A stretch of 64,000 bases of DNA, taken from Myxococcales bacterium (GTDB taxonomy: Bacteria > Myxococcota_A > Polyangia > Polyangiales > Houyiibacteriaceae). Position 1 is the stretch's first letter, and every line of letters begins with the position of its first letter. A model generated the notes under the pieces. That model was not told where the DNA came from, ran no database searches, and saw only the letters and a program-made list of their open reading frames with translations. Of this stretch, positions 8,808-17,950 are shown one piece after another. Made by a program: the position numbers and the translations under genes. The stretch covers positions 98,707 to 162,706 of the forward strand of contig JAOTYL010000010.1 in assembly GCA_029861865.1 (NCBI GenBank). The letters run 5' to 3'.

Positions 8808-10048
8808 GTGGTCTAGGTTTGATCCTTTCGGGAGGCGGCGCACGTGGTGCATACGAGGTTGGCGTTCTCGACTACATCTTCAGTGAGTTCCTCGACGCAG
8901 GAGGAAACCCACCGAAAGTCGATCTGATCTCCGGCACCAGCGTTGGGGCGGTGAACGGTGCCTTCGTGGCGTCTCACATCGAAGACGTCGCGAGCGCAAT
9001 GAAGCACATGGTGGGGCTCTGGACAGGGCTCGAGCTGCCCGACGTGTTGGGCTTCGGGTTACGGCAGGCTGCCGGCCTCTACCGAGTCCTGCTCGGAGGC
9101 AGCGAGTCCCGCGGCGTGTTCGACCCCAGCAGCCTTTCGGCGATCGTGGGTCGGAACATCCGTTGGCGGAGACTCCGGCGAAACATCCGCACCGGTGCGC
9201 TCCAGGCGCTGACCGTCAGCACAACGCACGTGGGGACGGGGCAGCCGGTCATCTTCGTCGACGCCGCGCCTGGCGTTGGAATCCCAAAGAGCTTGGGCTT
9301 ACATGCGCTCGTTCGAAGAGCAAAGATCGGCCAGCATCACGTATTGGCGTCTGCGGCGATCCCGCTCGTGTTTCCATCGGTGGAAATCGGTGACGAAATC
9401 CATTGCGATGGCGGTCTGCGCCTCAACACCCCGATGGGACCTTCGATTCACCTCGGGATGAACCGCCTCTTGGTCGTCGGCCTTTCCACGCCTCACGTCG
9501 CCGGCCGCCGTGCCGCACGTGACGGGCAGTATCCGGGCGCTCCCTTCATGCTTGGTAAAGTCCTCAACGCGTTCCTTCTCGATCACGTCAATGCAGATCT
9601 GCTTGAGGTGCAGCGAATCAACGATTTCTTGAAAGACGGGATTCGTGCGTATGGGCCCGAATTTCTCGATCGCATCAACCAAGCGGCGAAAGCTCGCGGC
9701 GCCCTCGCACCCCGTCGTCTCTTGAGCTCTCTCGTGTTGCGTCCGAGCGTCGACATTGGACAGGTCGCCTCGGACTACCTCGCTTCAAACCGCGTTCGGT
9801 TCGGGAAAAGCTTGGGCCGTGCGTTCATCAGCGTGCTCGATGTGGGCGCTGGTGCCGACGCCGACTTGGCGAGCTATCTCTTGTTCGACGGTGGTTTCGC
9901 CCAGACCCTCGTCGAGATGGGCCGGCGTGACGCCCACGCACGCCGCTCGGAGATCGAGGCTTTCTTCTTCGAGGACCCGGAGGCCGTCTTATCCACAGCC
10001 AAGACTGTGGACACGCTGGCACGTTCGGACTCCAACCCCCCGGAATAG
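8804..10048 (+). CDS. Patatin-like phospholipase
   Basis: A 414-residue cytoplasmic-type patatin. The oxyanion loop GGGARG is at residues 10-15, the nucleophile Ser46 lies in GTSVG, and the catalytic Asp202 lies in HCDGGLRLNTP, giving the full Ser-Asp dyad. The ~150 residues after the patatin core (IRAYGPEFLDRINQAAKARGALAP etc.) form a helical extension found in several bacterial homologues. It should hydrolyse phospholipid or other lipid acyl esters. The start is TTG at 8804, overlapping the stop of the upstream small gene by 4 bp; no better start lies in frame before the oxyanion loop. A 110-bp AT-rich gap separates it from the MoxR operon. Confidence 0.93.
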   Translation: MSGLGLILSGGGARGAYEVGVLDYIFSEFLDAGGNPPKVDLISGTSVGAVNGAFVASHIEDVASAMKHMVGLWTGLELPDVLGFGLRQAAGLYRVLLGGSESRGVFDPSSLSAIVGRNIRWRRLRRNIRTGALQALTVSTTHVGTGQPVIFVDAAPGVGIPKSLGLHALVRRAKIGQHHVLASAAIPLVFPSVEIGDEIHCDGGLRLNTPMGPSIHLGMNRLLVVGLSTPHVAGRRAARDGQYPGAPFMLGKVLNAFLLDHVNADLLEVQRINDFLKDGIRAYGPEFLDRINQAAKARGALAPRRLLSSLVLRPSVDIGQVASDYLASNRVRFGKSLGRAFISVLDVGAGADADLASYLLFDGGFAQTLVEMGRRDAHARRSEIEAFFFEDPEAVLSTAKTVDTLARSDSNPPE

Positions 10049-10093
10049 CAACGCGTTCAGCCTAGGTTCGCCCTGTGGGCAAACCGTGGACCG

Positions 10094-10123
10094 TTGATGC
10101 ATTAGACGACTATATTGTAATAT
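10094..10123 (+). promoter_or_regulatory. Candidate sigma-70 promoter of the moxR operon
   Basis: The gap between the patatin gene and moxR is much more AT-rich than its surroundings. TTGATG (10094-10099) and TAATAT (10118-10123) are separated by 18 bp and resemble -35 and -10 boxes. The GTG start of moxR follows 36 bp downstream. This is pattern matching only. Confidence 0.4.
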
Positions 10124-10158
10124 TTTACCCACACTATTCAGTATGATAGGCTCCAAAA

Positions 10159-11124
10159 GTGGCTCAACCCGGCGTCGCGCACATTTCTGAGAACGCGACT
10201 CAGCTCTCTCAGCGTCTCGTTCAGAACATCGCGCAGGTGGTTCGAGGCAAAGAAGAAGTCATCAAGCTTGCGGTGGTCTCGCTTTTGGCGCGGGGTCACT
10301 TGCTGCTCGAGGACGTGCCTGGCGTTGGAAAGACGACTCTTGCACGTGCACTCTCAGCGTCGGTTGGTGTGTCGTTCCGTCGACTACAGTGCACTTCGGA
10401 CCTGATGCCGACCGATGTGCTCGGCGGCAACGTCTTCAATCAGTCGCAGGGCACTTTCGAGTTTCGACCTGGGCCGATCTTCACCCAGGTGCTTCTGGCC
10501 GACGAAGTCAACCGCACGACCCCAAAAACGCAGAGCGCCCTTCTTGAGGCGATGGACGAGCGACAAGTGTCGATCGACGGTGAAACCCACGGCCTCGAGG
10601 AACCTTTTTTCGTGGTTGCGACCCAAAACCCGCAGGAGTTTTACGGCACCTATCCGCTGCCAGAGTCACAGCTCGATCGCTTTCTCATGCGGCTCAGCAT
10701 CGGCTACCCGCCTCCTGGGGTCGAACGGGAGGTCCTCAATCGTCGTGGGGGTGACCCGGTGCAACAACTCGAGCCCGTAATGACGGCGACGGAGCTACGA
10801 CACGTCCAGCAGGCGGTCGATGCCGTTCGCGTCGACGACTCGATTCTCGATTATCTTCACCGGATCATCATTGCGACGCGAACCACGCCGCTTCTAGTCG
10901 TCGGTGTCTCGACCCGAGGGGCGCTCGGCTTCGAGCGCGCGGTGCGTGCACGAGCTCTCGTCGAAGGTCGTTCGTACGTCCTCCCCGACGACGTCAAAGC
11001 TCTCGCGGGCCCCGTATTGTCGCACAGGGTCAAGATCAGTGGCGGCGTTGCGGGTACGGCGGTACGTGACGACGCACAGAGAGTAATTCGCGAGCTACTC
11101 ACCGTAGTGGCCGTCCCGCTCTGA
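10159..11124 (+). CDS. MoxR-family AAA+ ATPase
   Basis: A 321-residue AAA+ protein with Walker A DVPGVGKTT (residues 52-60), Walker B LLADEVNR (112-119), the MoxR-type EAMDERQVSIDG sensor segment and the typical ATQNP sensor 1. MoxR ATPases act as chaperones for a von Willebrand/DUF58 partner and membrane enzymes. Exactly such partners follow: a DUF58 protein 12 bp downstream and a transglutaminase. The start is GTG at 10159. Together the three genes (10159-14282) form the well-known moxR-DUF58-tgpA type operon, whose role is generally in envelope integrity or stress, but the precise job is unknown. Confidence 0.94.
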   Translation: MAQPGVAHISENATQLSQRLVQNIAQVVRGKEEVIKLAVVSLLARGHLLLEDVPGVGKTTLARALSASVGVSFRRLQCTSDLMPTDVLGGNVFNQSQGTFEFRPGPIFTQVLLADEVNRTTPKTQSALLEAMDERQVSIDGETHGLEEPFFVVATQNPQEFYGTYPLPESQLDRFLMRLSIGYPPPGVEREVLNRRGGDPVQQLEPVMTATELRHVQQAVDAVRVDDSILDYLHRIIIATRTTPLLVVGVSTRGALGFERAVRARALVEGRSYVLPDDVKALAGPVLSHRVKISGGVAGTAVRDDAQRVIRELLTVVAVPL

Positions 11125-11136
11125 TCGGTTCGCGCC

Positions 11137-12126
11137 ATGCGCATCTTTCGACGAAGGCTGGGCAGAAGAAAGTTTCGACTGACGCGGGAGGGCCGCGCGT
11201 TCCTGTTCGTCACCATCGGCGTGGGGCTCGCAGCGGTAAACACCGCGAACAACTTGCTCTACCTAGTGCTCGGTCTTCTCTTGAGCTTGCTGCTCGTCAG
11301 CGGGGTCTTGAGCGATCTCGCCCTTTGGAAGCTGCGTATGAACCGCAAGCTTCCGGCAAAGATGTTTGCTGGCAAGCGCGCCCTGATCGAGATCACCGCC
11401 CGCAACGACAAGCGCTGGCTCGCGAGCATTTCGGTCGAAGCGGTCGACCAGCTCGATGGAGTCGAGACCCAGCCCGCGCGCTTCCTGCGCGTACCGCCCG
11501 GCGAGTCAGTCAGCGCTGCTTATGGCTTCGAGCCGCCCAAGCGAGGGCTCCTCGAGCTCGGCGCGGTACGTGTGGTCACGCGCTATCCTTTTGGTCTGAT
11601 CGAGAAGGGATATACGGTTTATCTGCCGGACGAAATCGTCGTTTATCCAAAGCTCCTTGAGCAGGCTCCGGCACCCCCGTTTGAGCAGATGCCTGGCGAT
11701 GCGGCGCCCATGCACCGCACGGGCCGCGGTAGCGAGTTTGCCGGAAGCGTTCGGTACTACCGCGAGGGCGACGAGGCCCGTGAAATCCATTGGAAACGCA
11801 CCGCTACGCGGGGCGAGCTAGTCGTGCGTGAGCGCGACCAGGACTTGAGCCTGTTCGTGACCCTGTTCGTCGACAACGTTCGTCCACAAGACGTCGAAAA
11901 CCGAGAAGCCTGGACCGAGCAGTTCGAGCAATCGATCTCCGAGGTCGCCACCGCAACATTCGCATACCTCAACCACGGGGTCTCGGTGCAAGTCCGGTCG
12001 AGCGACCATGCATCGCCCATGGTTCTGGGCGGTGCGCCTCCCGATCCGATTTGGCACTTCCTTGCAATGCTGCGTCCTGCGCGCGCAGGCGCACCACCCG
12101 AGACCGGAAAGAGTCGAGCCGCATGA
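11137..12126 (+). CDS. DUF58-domain membrane-anchored protein
   Basis: A 329-residue protein with two N-terminal membrane helices (about residues 23-38 and 40-60: FLFVTIGVGLAAVN and LLYLVLGLLLSLLLVSGVL), a beta-rich middle and the DUF58 motif around residues 190-225, including GSEFAGSVRYYREGDEAREIHWK. DUF58 proteins are partners of MoxR ATPases and resemble VWA-type folds. It lies 12 bp after moxR and overlaps the transglutaminase gene by 4 bp (ATGA at 12123-12126), so all three are very likely co-translated. No enzymatic motif is visible. Confidence 0.92.
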   Translation: MRIFRRRLGRRKFRLTREGRAFLFVTIGVGLAAVNTANNLLYLVLGLLLSLLLVSGVLSDLALWKLRMNRKLPAKMFAGKRALIEITARNDKRWLASISVEAVDQLDGVETQPARFLRVPPGESVSAAYGFEPPKRGLLELGAVRVVTRYPFGLIEKGYTVYLPDEIVVYPKLLEQAPAPPFEQMPGDAAPMHRTGRGSEFAGSVRYYREGDEAREIHWKRTATRGELVVRERDQDLSLFVTLFVDNVRPQDVENREAWTEQFEQSISEVATATFAYLNHGVSVQVRSSDHASPMVLGGAPPDPIWHFLAMLRPARAGAPPETGKSRAA

Positions 12127-14282
12127 AGTTTGGGTTCGCACACAAAGTCGTCACCTATCTGTTCGCCGGGCTTGGCCTCGTAGCGCTGATGCTCGGCACC
12201 ACTTTTGGTCCCTTCGAAGTCGCGCTCGTGGTCCTGGCTTTTGCGGCGAGCTGGTTTGCTGAGCGTCCCCTTCTGGATAAGCGTGGCTACACTCGTTTTT
12301 GGAACGTCGCAGCGGTGGCCGTCCTCCTGCTGCAGATCGCGCGGACCCTCGGCGGTGAAGCCGTCCTGACCGTCGGCGTGCAGTACGCCGCCTTTCTCCA
12401 ACTCTCACGGCTCGCGCACCGTAAGGCCGCAGCCGATTATCAGCAGATCGCGATCCTCGGATTCCTGCATCTGATTGCGGGTACGGTCATGTCGGCCGGT
12501 CTCGACTTCGCAGTCATATTTTTTGGCTTCGTGATCGTGATGCCCTGGATGCTCGCGCTCACCCACTTGCGCCGGGAGCTCGAGGTCCAGTACGGCGCAG
12601 GAACCCCGTTGCTCCAAGCCGAGCTTCAAAGCCGAGAGCTCGCAACGCCCGCCTTCTTCGGGGGAACGACCCTTCTCGCGGTTCCGCTCTTTGTACTCAC
12701 CGCGGCGATGTTCTTCGCGTTTCCGCGCGTCGGTTTTGGGCTGCTCTCGAACCTAGGAGCGCGCGTCCAATCGGTCGCCGGTTTTGGCGACGATGTAGAG
12801 CTCGGCGGATTCGGCATGATTCGAGACGACCCGACCGTCGTCATGCGGGTGAAGATGGGCGAGATGCCCCGTCAGCCTCCGCGGTCGATCGGTTTGCGGC
12901 TTCGCGGGACCTCCTTCGACCGTTACCGAGAAGGTCGCTGGTCACGCACTCAGATCGCAGGGACAGACGTACGCCGCCTCCAGGATCAGTACGTCGTGCA
13001 GCGCCCTCCAAAGGCCGACGACGAGCGATACGAGATCATTCTCGACCCGATGGAGGAAGCCGTCGTGTTCATCCCCGAGGGCACCGTGACCTTACAGGTG
13101 CCACCGGTCGTTCGCGCGGGTCGGAATCGGTACCGAAGAATCGTCCAAGCGCCGGGCCTCGACCTCCGTTATCGCGAGCACTTCGACGCCCCGCTCACGT
13201 ACCAGGCTTTTGCAAGTCCCTCTGAGCGCGCGTTCCCGGAGCGCATTCCCAAGAAGCTCCAAGCTCGCTACCTCGAGGTCCCCGAAGGCTATAAGCGAAT
13301 CTCCCAGCTCGCCCAGTCGATCGCCGGTGATCTCACGAGACCGATCGACAAAGCCCAGCGAATCGAAGGGTTTTTGCGGGGTGGCGGTGGTTATCGCTAT
13401 TCGCTCGAGCAACCAAACACCGAAGGGAAAGATCCGCTTCACGTGTTCTTGTTCGAGGCCAAAGCCGGTCACTGTGAATACTTTTCGACCGCCATGGCCA
13501 TCATGATGCGAGCCCTCGGGTTGCCTGCTCGAAACGTCACCGGTTTTCTCGGCGCAGACTACAACCCGTACGGAGGCTACTATGCCGTGCGCAACGGGAA
13601 TGCACATAGTTGGGTCGAGGTCTTGATCGACGGCAAATGGGTCACTTTCGATCCCACTCCGGCCTCCCGACAGATCTCGACAGTGGCCTCTGGACTGGCG
13701 GTGAAGCTTCGTCAGATGATGGACGCCCTTCGGGTACGCTGGGCCGAGTACGTCGTCGAGTTCAACATCCGGGATCAGGCCCGCGCGCTCCGAGGTTTCG
13801 CCGCCTGGTATCAGTCGCTTCGGGGCGACCGTCGAGCCGCCAGATTGCGCTCTGAGACTCCAGACGAAAGCCACGGCGGCCTTCACGTCCCTCTGCGTCC
13901 GGACTGGCGGTGGTTCGTCGCGATCATGAGCATTTTCGGCGTCGGCGTGCTCCTGGTTCGCTGGAATCGAAAACGAAGGCGCCAAACCCGCGCCGGGCGC
14001 CAGTTGGACCCCGACAGAGATCGCGCGGTGCGGCTTTATCTCTCCCTCGAAGACAGCCTTCGACGCACCGGCCAGGCGCGACCGCCCGACGTTACGCCCG
14101 CCGAGCATGCCGAGCAGCTCAGGCGCTCCGGCTTCCCGGCCTTCGACGAAGTGAGCGAGATCACCCACGCGTACCTGGCGACGCGCTTCGGCGAAACGCG
14201 AATGTCTCCACACGACTATCACCGGCTTCGCCACATGAGCCGGAGCATTCGCGTGAAGGCGAAGAGCCCACCTATTGCGTGA
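12123..14282 (+). CDS. Transglutaminase-like membrane protein (TgpA/DUF3488 type)
   Basis: A 719-residue protein counted from ATG 12123, which overlaps the DUF58 stop by 4 bp and has GGAAAGAG upstream; an in-frame ATG at 12051 lies within the DUF58 gene and is unlikely. The N-terminal ~200 residues contain several membrane helices. The periplasmic domain holds the transglutaminase triad: Cys451 (KAGHCEYFST), His495 (NAHSWVEV) and Asp510 (FDPTP). A further TM segment (RWFVAIMSIFGVGVLLV) precedes a cytoplasmic DUF4129-like tail ending in SEITHAYLATRFGE. Proteins of this build are essential or stress-linked envelope enzymes in Pseudomonas; substrate unknown. The 3' end overlaps the convergent kinase gene by 11 bp. 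Confidence 0.93.
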   Translation: MKFGFAHKVVTYLFAGLGLVALMLGTTFGPFEVALVVLAFAASWFAERPLLDKRGYTRFWNVAAVAVLLLQIARTLGGEAVLTVGVQYAAFLQLSRLAHRKAAADYQQIAILGFLHLIAGTVMSAGLDFAVIFFGFVIVMPWMLALTHLRRELEVQYGAGTPLLQAELQSRELATPAFFGGTTLLAVPLFVLTAAMFFAFPRVGFGLLSNLGARVQSVAGFGDDVELGGFGMIRDDPTVVMRVKMGEMPRQPPRSIGLRLRGTSFDRYREGRWSRTQIAGTDVRRLQDQYVVQRPPKADDERYEIILDPMEEAVVFIPEGTVTLQVPPVVRAGRNRYRRIVQAPGLDLRYREHFDAPLTYQAFASPSERAFPERIPKKLQARYLEVPEGYKRISQLAQSIAGDLTRPIDKAQRIEGFLRGGGGYRYSLEQPNTEGKDPLHVFLFEAKAGHCEYFSTAMAIMMRALGLPARNVTGFLGADYNPYGGYYAVRNGNAHSWVEVLIDGKWVTFDPTPASRQISTVASGLAVKLRQMMDALRVRWAEYVVEFNIRDQARALRGFAAWYQSLRGDRRAARLRSETPDESHGGLHVPLRPDWRWFVAIMSIFGVGVLLVRWNRKRRRQTRAGRQLDPDRDRAVRLYLSLEDSLRRTGQARPPDVTPAEHAEQLRRSGFPAFDEVSEITHAYLATRFGETRMSPHDYHRLRHMSRSIRVKAKSPPIA

Positions 14283-15735
14283 AGAACCAACCGGCCGCGA
14301 CTCCGGCCGCGCCTAAGAGCACAAGTGCGAACACCAGCGCGACGACTTTCGACCTGCTCGGCCTCTGGGCCGGTGCCTGCCCGGGCTGAGCGCCAACGGC
14401 CGCCCCTCGCGCACCTTTGTCGTCGTCGGCTACGGGCGGTCGGAACGTCTTGACGGGTTTGCCAGCTGCTTTCCTTTGCCGTGGCGGCGGGCTGAGCGAG
14501 GGCCCCATCGCTCCTGCCCGGGTGCTCGCGACGCCGATCGCGTCGCTCTTGCCGGTGGCCTCCAACCAGCCCATCGTCGCTCCGGCTGGCGCGCTATCGC
14601 GTACGTTTTCGATCGCGCTCTCGACATCGTGGTCACCCTCGAACCACTGACTCGGATCGACGAAATCCGATGCATCGAGCGGGTTGGCGCCCGGATCGTT
14701 TGGCCGCAACCCGAGGGACGACTCGTCGATGGGCATCTCGGCCGGGCTATCGAGCGAAGTGAAGCGCGCCAACTCCTCTTGAATCATGGTGTCGATCATT
14801 ATCGGCCGCGGTGGCACCGACTTTTGGCGCTCGAGAGTCGTTTTGACCAAGTTTGCGATGTCGTAGGACGTCACCTTCATCTGGTGATGGAACAGGTACA
14901 CTGCCAGCGCGTCGCCGAATTCGCGCGCGGACTCGTAGCGCTGCGCTGGGTCGCGCGCGAGCGACTTGAGCAGAATCTTTTCGAATTCGGGCTCTACCTC
15001 GGGGTGGTCGCCGACGAGCGACGGCACCTTCGCGTTCGACACCGCTTGTACCGTTTCGTAGTCGGTGTCTCCGAGAAAAAGGCGACGGCCCCCGAGCATT
15101 TCCCAGATGCATACTCCGAGCGCAAAGACATCGGCGCGCTCGGTGACGTCCTGGCCCGTCGCAGCTTCGGGCGAGAGGTAACTGAACTTACCCTTGACGA
15201 CGCCAGGGTCGGTGCGCTCAAGCTGCGTGCGCGCCTTAGCGAGGCCGAAGTCGGTCACCTTCACTTCCCCACGTCGGCTGATCAAAATGTTTGGGGGCGA
15301 GACGTCGCGATGCACGAGCTCGAGTGGATTCCCCTCGTCGTCTCTGAGCTCGTGTGCGTAACTCAGCCCGCGGCAAGCCTCCATCGCGATGTGGATCACG
15401 TCTTTCAACGGGAACGGCTCGCGCTTGAGCCGCAGTGTCTCCATTATCTTCTTGAGATTCGTCCCGTCGACGAACTCCATGACGATGAAATAGCTGTTGT
15501 CGGACGAACCGATGTCGAAGACGCTGACGATGTTCGCGTGCGAGAGCCGAGCTCCCAAGCGCGCCTCGTCTAGAAACATCCCGATGAAATTCGTGTGCGA
15601 GGCGAGGTGTGGCAAAACGCGCTTGATCGCGACGCGTTTCTTGAACCCTTGAACACTGGTGGCTTCCCCGAGGAAAACCTCGGCCATGCCCCCTGCCTCC
15701 AGCTTCTCGATCAGGCGGTATCTCTGATCGGTCAT
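14272..15735 (-). CDS. Ser/Thr protein kinase with C-terminal membrane anchor
   Basis: A 487-residue Hanks-type kinase. The Gly-rich loop (LEAGGMAEV, residues 12-20), ATP-binding Lys38 (VAIKRV), Glu57, catalytic loop HRDVSPPNI (142-150) and DFG (162-164) are all intact, as is the activation-segment GKFSYLSPE. The RD and SPPN form is typical of myxobacterial Pkn kinases. After the domain there is a long low-complexity linker (residues ~340-460) and a single C-terminal hydrophobic helix, with almost nothing outside the membrane, so it cannot be a classical extracellular sensor. It is divergent from rpe (101-bp gap) and overlaps the transglutaminase gene by 11 bp. Targets are unknown. Confidence 0.95.
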   Translation of the reverse strand: MTDQRYRLIEKLEAGGMAEVFLGEATSVQGFKKRVAIKRVLPHLASHTNFIGMFLDEARLGARLSHANIVSVFDIGSSDNSYFIVMEFVDGTNLKKIMETLRLKREPFPLKDVIHIAMEACRGLSYAHELRDDEGNPLELVHRDVSPPNILISRRGEVKVTDFGLAKARTQLERTDPGVVKGKFSYLSPEAATGQDVTERADVFALGVCIWEMLGGRRLFLGDTDYETVQAVSNAKVPSLVGDHPEVEPEFEKILLKSLARDPAQRYESAREFGDALAVYLFHHQMKVTSYDIANLVKTTLERQKSVPPRPIMIDTMIQEELARFTSLDSPAEMPIDESSLGLRPNDPGANPLDASDFVDPSQWFEGDHDVESAIENVRDSAPAGATMGWLEATGKSDAIGVASTRAGAMGPSLSPPPRQRKAAGKPVKTFRPPVADDDKGARGAAVGAQPGQAPAQRPSRSKVVALVFALVLLGAAGVAAGWFFTQ

Positions 15736-15836
15736 TCTCGCCCGTCTGCCCTCGCTACAGGCATCATCCCATTGTCGATTGTGGGGGCTATCAGCGTCAA
15801 GGCACGGATGTCATTGACAGGCTCGCTCTGCGGCGC

Positions 15837-16520
15837 TTGACTGCGGCCGTGCCACGCTCGCGGAAACCCCTCCGAATCGCCCCGTCCGTACTTTCGGCGG
15901 ATTTTGGCCGACTTGCGGCTGAAGTCCAAGCTGTCGAGGCGGCTGGCGCCGACTGGATCCACGTGGACGTCATGGACGGCCGGTTCGTCCCCAACATCAC
16001 CATCGGGCCCCTCGTGGTGAAGGCCATACGATCCGCCAGCAAACGCGTGGTCGACGTGCACTTGATGATCGTCGAGCCCGAGAAATATGTTCAGTCGTTC
16101 GCCGATGCGGGCGCAGATGTGATCACTGTTCATGCCGAGGCCTGTACCCACTTGCATCGGACGATACAGCAGATCCGGTCCCTCGGAAAAAGAGCCGGCG
16201 TTTCCCTGAACCCCCATACCCCTCCCGATGACCTACGCTACGTGCTGCCCGACGTCGACCTCATCCTGGTGATGAGCGTTAATCCAGGCTTCGGCGGACA
16301 GAGCTTCATCCCAGCGACCAACGCAAAGCTCGCCCTGATCCGGGACATGATCGACGACTCCGGGCTCGATATCGACCTTCAGGTCGACGGCGGCGTGAAG
16401 CCAGGTGTCGCGCGTTCGGTGGTCGACGCAGGTGCAGACGTGTTGGTCGCTGGAAGCGCCATCTTCGGCACCAACGACTATGAGAATGCGATAGACGCCC
16501 TCCGAAAGGATGCCGAGTGA
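15837..16520 (+). CDS. rpe: Ribulose-phosphate 3-epimerase
   Basis: A 227-residue TIM-barrel enzyme that interconverts ribulose 5-phosphate and xylulose 5-phosphate in the pentose phosphate pathway. Diagnostic segments are [53 protein letters not shown] and QVDGGV; the metal and catalytic Asp residues fall in the VDVMDG and VDGG motifs. The start is uncertain: TTG at 15837 or GTG at 15849; neither has a good ribosome site. The stop overlaps the GTG start of the FHA/sigma-54 activator by 4 bp, so metabolic enzyme and regulator are translationally linked. Confidence 0.95.
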   Translation: MTAAVPRSRKPLRIAPSVLSADFGRLAAEVQAVEAAGADWIHVDVMDGRFVPNITIGPLVVKAIRSASKRVVDVHLMIVEPEKYVQSFADAGADVITVHAEACTHLHRTIQQIRSLGKRAGVSLNPHTPPDDLRYVLPDVDLILVMSVNPGFGGQSFIPATNAKLALIRDMIDDSGLDIDLQVDGGVKPGVARSVVDAGADVLVAGSAIFGTNDYENAIDALRKDAE

Positions 16521-17917
16521 GCGAAGACCCGGCGCTCACGACCGTTTTCGTCGATCGCAAGGCGACGAAGCGCAAGCTACGCAAGAGCAGATTGGCCGTC
16601 GTAGAGGGGCCCGAGGCGGGACGTCGGCTCGAGATCGCCCAAGAGCGAGTGACCATCGGTCGAAGCTTGATCTGCGACTTGGTGTTGACCGACACCTCCG
16701 TGAGCGGGACCCATTGCGAGATCGTCGCTGGCGAGGCCGGCTTTCTGCTGCGTGACCTCGGATCGAGCCACGGAACCTCGGTCGGGGGTGTGCGGGTTCG
16801 GGAGGCCTGGCTCGAGCCAGGAGCTGCGTTGAAGCTCGGCCAGACCGTGGTGCGATTCGAGGTTGGCTCGGGAACGATCGAGATCGACCTCAGCCGCCAG
16901 GAACAGTTCTTCGAGCTGATCGGACACAGCGTGCGCATGCGCGAGATCTTCGCCGTCCTCGAAAAGGTCGCCGCTGCGGATCTGACCGTCTTGATTCGAG
17001 GTGAGACCGGCACTGGCAAGGAGCTCGTCGCCCGCGCCATCCACCGCGCGTCCAAACGTGCCCAGCGGCCCTTGGTCGTCCAGGATTGCAGCGCGATCCC
17101 GGCAAACCTCATCGAGAGCACGTTGTTCGGCCACGAGCGAGGGTCTTTTACCGGCGCTGCCGATCGGCGACGGGGTTGTTTCGAACATGCCGATGGCGGA
17201 ACCCTGTTCCTCGACGAGATCGGGGAGCTCGATATCAGCTTGCAGCCGAAGCTCCTGCGTGTCCTCGAAACACACGAGGTGCAGCGGGTCGGTGGCTCGC
17301 GCACCATTCCGGTTGATGTGCGAGTCGTGGCCGCGACCAACAAGGACTTACGCCAGATGATCAATGAGGGCAGCTTCCGCGAAGACCTCTACTATCGTCT
17401 AAGCGTCGTCCATGTGGACTTGCCACCGCTTCGGGAACGCCCCGAGGACATTCCCGCGCTCGTCCAGCAATTCCTCGAAGAATCGGCCAAGCGGGGCGCC
17501 CATCCCGAGGGCGTGCGATTCACGATCAGCCGCGACGCCATGATGAAGCTTCAGGCGTATCCGTGGCCAGGCAATGTTCGTGAGCTCAAGAACACGATCG
17601 AGCGCGCGGTGTCCCTGGCCGACGCCACTGAGCTCGGCATACAAGACCTTCTGCCGGCCTCTCAGAAGACCCCGCCCATCTTTCTTCCCGGTGGCACCGC
17701 CGAGCAGTTCGTCGAGAACGAGACGCCCTTCAAGGATGCCAAGCAAAAGGTGGTCGATGCCTTCGAAGTGCAATACATCAAGGCCCTTCTCGACAAGCAC
17801 GGTGACAACATCAGCCGTAGCGCGCGGGCCGCAGGTTTGACCCGATACCACCTCCGCGAGCTTGCAAAGCGATACGGCCTGCGCGGCGAAACGGGCGGAC
17901 GTTCCGACGAGGATTGA
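16517..17917 (+). CDS. FHA-domain sigma-54-dependent transcriptional activator
   Basis: A 466-residue regulator. An N-terminal FHA domain (about residues 25-117; IGRS at 47-50 and SGTH at 63-66 and SSHGT) should bind a phosphothreonine, linking it to a Ser/Thr kinase. The central AAA+ domain has Walker A GETGTGKE (162-169), the sigma-54 contact loop GSFTGA (209-214, a tolerated variant of GAFTGA) and Walker B LFLDE (230-234). A Fis-type helix-turn-helix closes the protein ([22 protein letters not shown]). This FHA-AAA-Fis layout is characteristic of myxobacteria. A kinase gene lies divergently ~0.8 kb upstream and is a plausible, unproven, partner. GTG start overlaps the rpe stop. Confidence 0.95.
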   Translation: MSEDPALTTVFVDRKATKRKLRKSRLAVVEGPEAGRRLEIAQERVTIGRSLICDLVLTDTSVSGTHCEIVAGEAGFLLRDLGSSHGTSVGGVRVREAWLEPGAALKLGQTVVRFEVGSGTIEIDLSRQEQFFELIGHSVRMREIFAVLEKVAAADLTVLIRGETGTGKELVARAIHRASKRAQRPLVVQDCSAIPANLIESTLFGHERGSFTGAADRRRGCFEHADGGTLFLDEIGELDISLQPKLLRVLETHEVQRVGGSRTIPVDVRVVAATNKDLRQMINEGSFREDLYYRLSVVHVDLPPLRERPEDIPALVQQFLEESAKRGAHPEGVRFTISRDAMMKLQAYPWPGNVRELKNTIERAVSLADATELGIQDLLPASQKTPPIFLPGGTAEQFVENETPFKDAKQKVVDAFEVQYIKALLDKHGDNISRSARAAGLTRYHLRELAKRYGLRGETGGRSDED

Positions 17918-17950
17918 TGCTTCCCTGGCGGTGATGCCATATTGGGAGTG

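Noticed and set aside
13092..15573. Long open frames (about 365-380 codons) opposite the transglutaminase and the kinase.
   Set aside because: Arg/Gly/His-rich sequence without family signatures, antisense to well-supported genes.
15796..15819. TTGACA/TTGACG-like boxes between rpe and the kinase gene.
   Set aside because: No matching -10 element at a workable distance on either strand.
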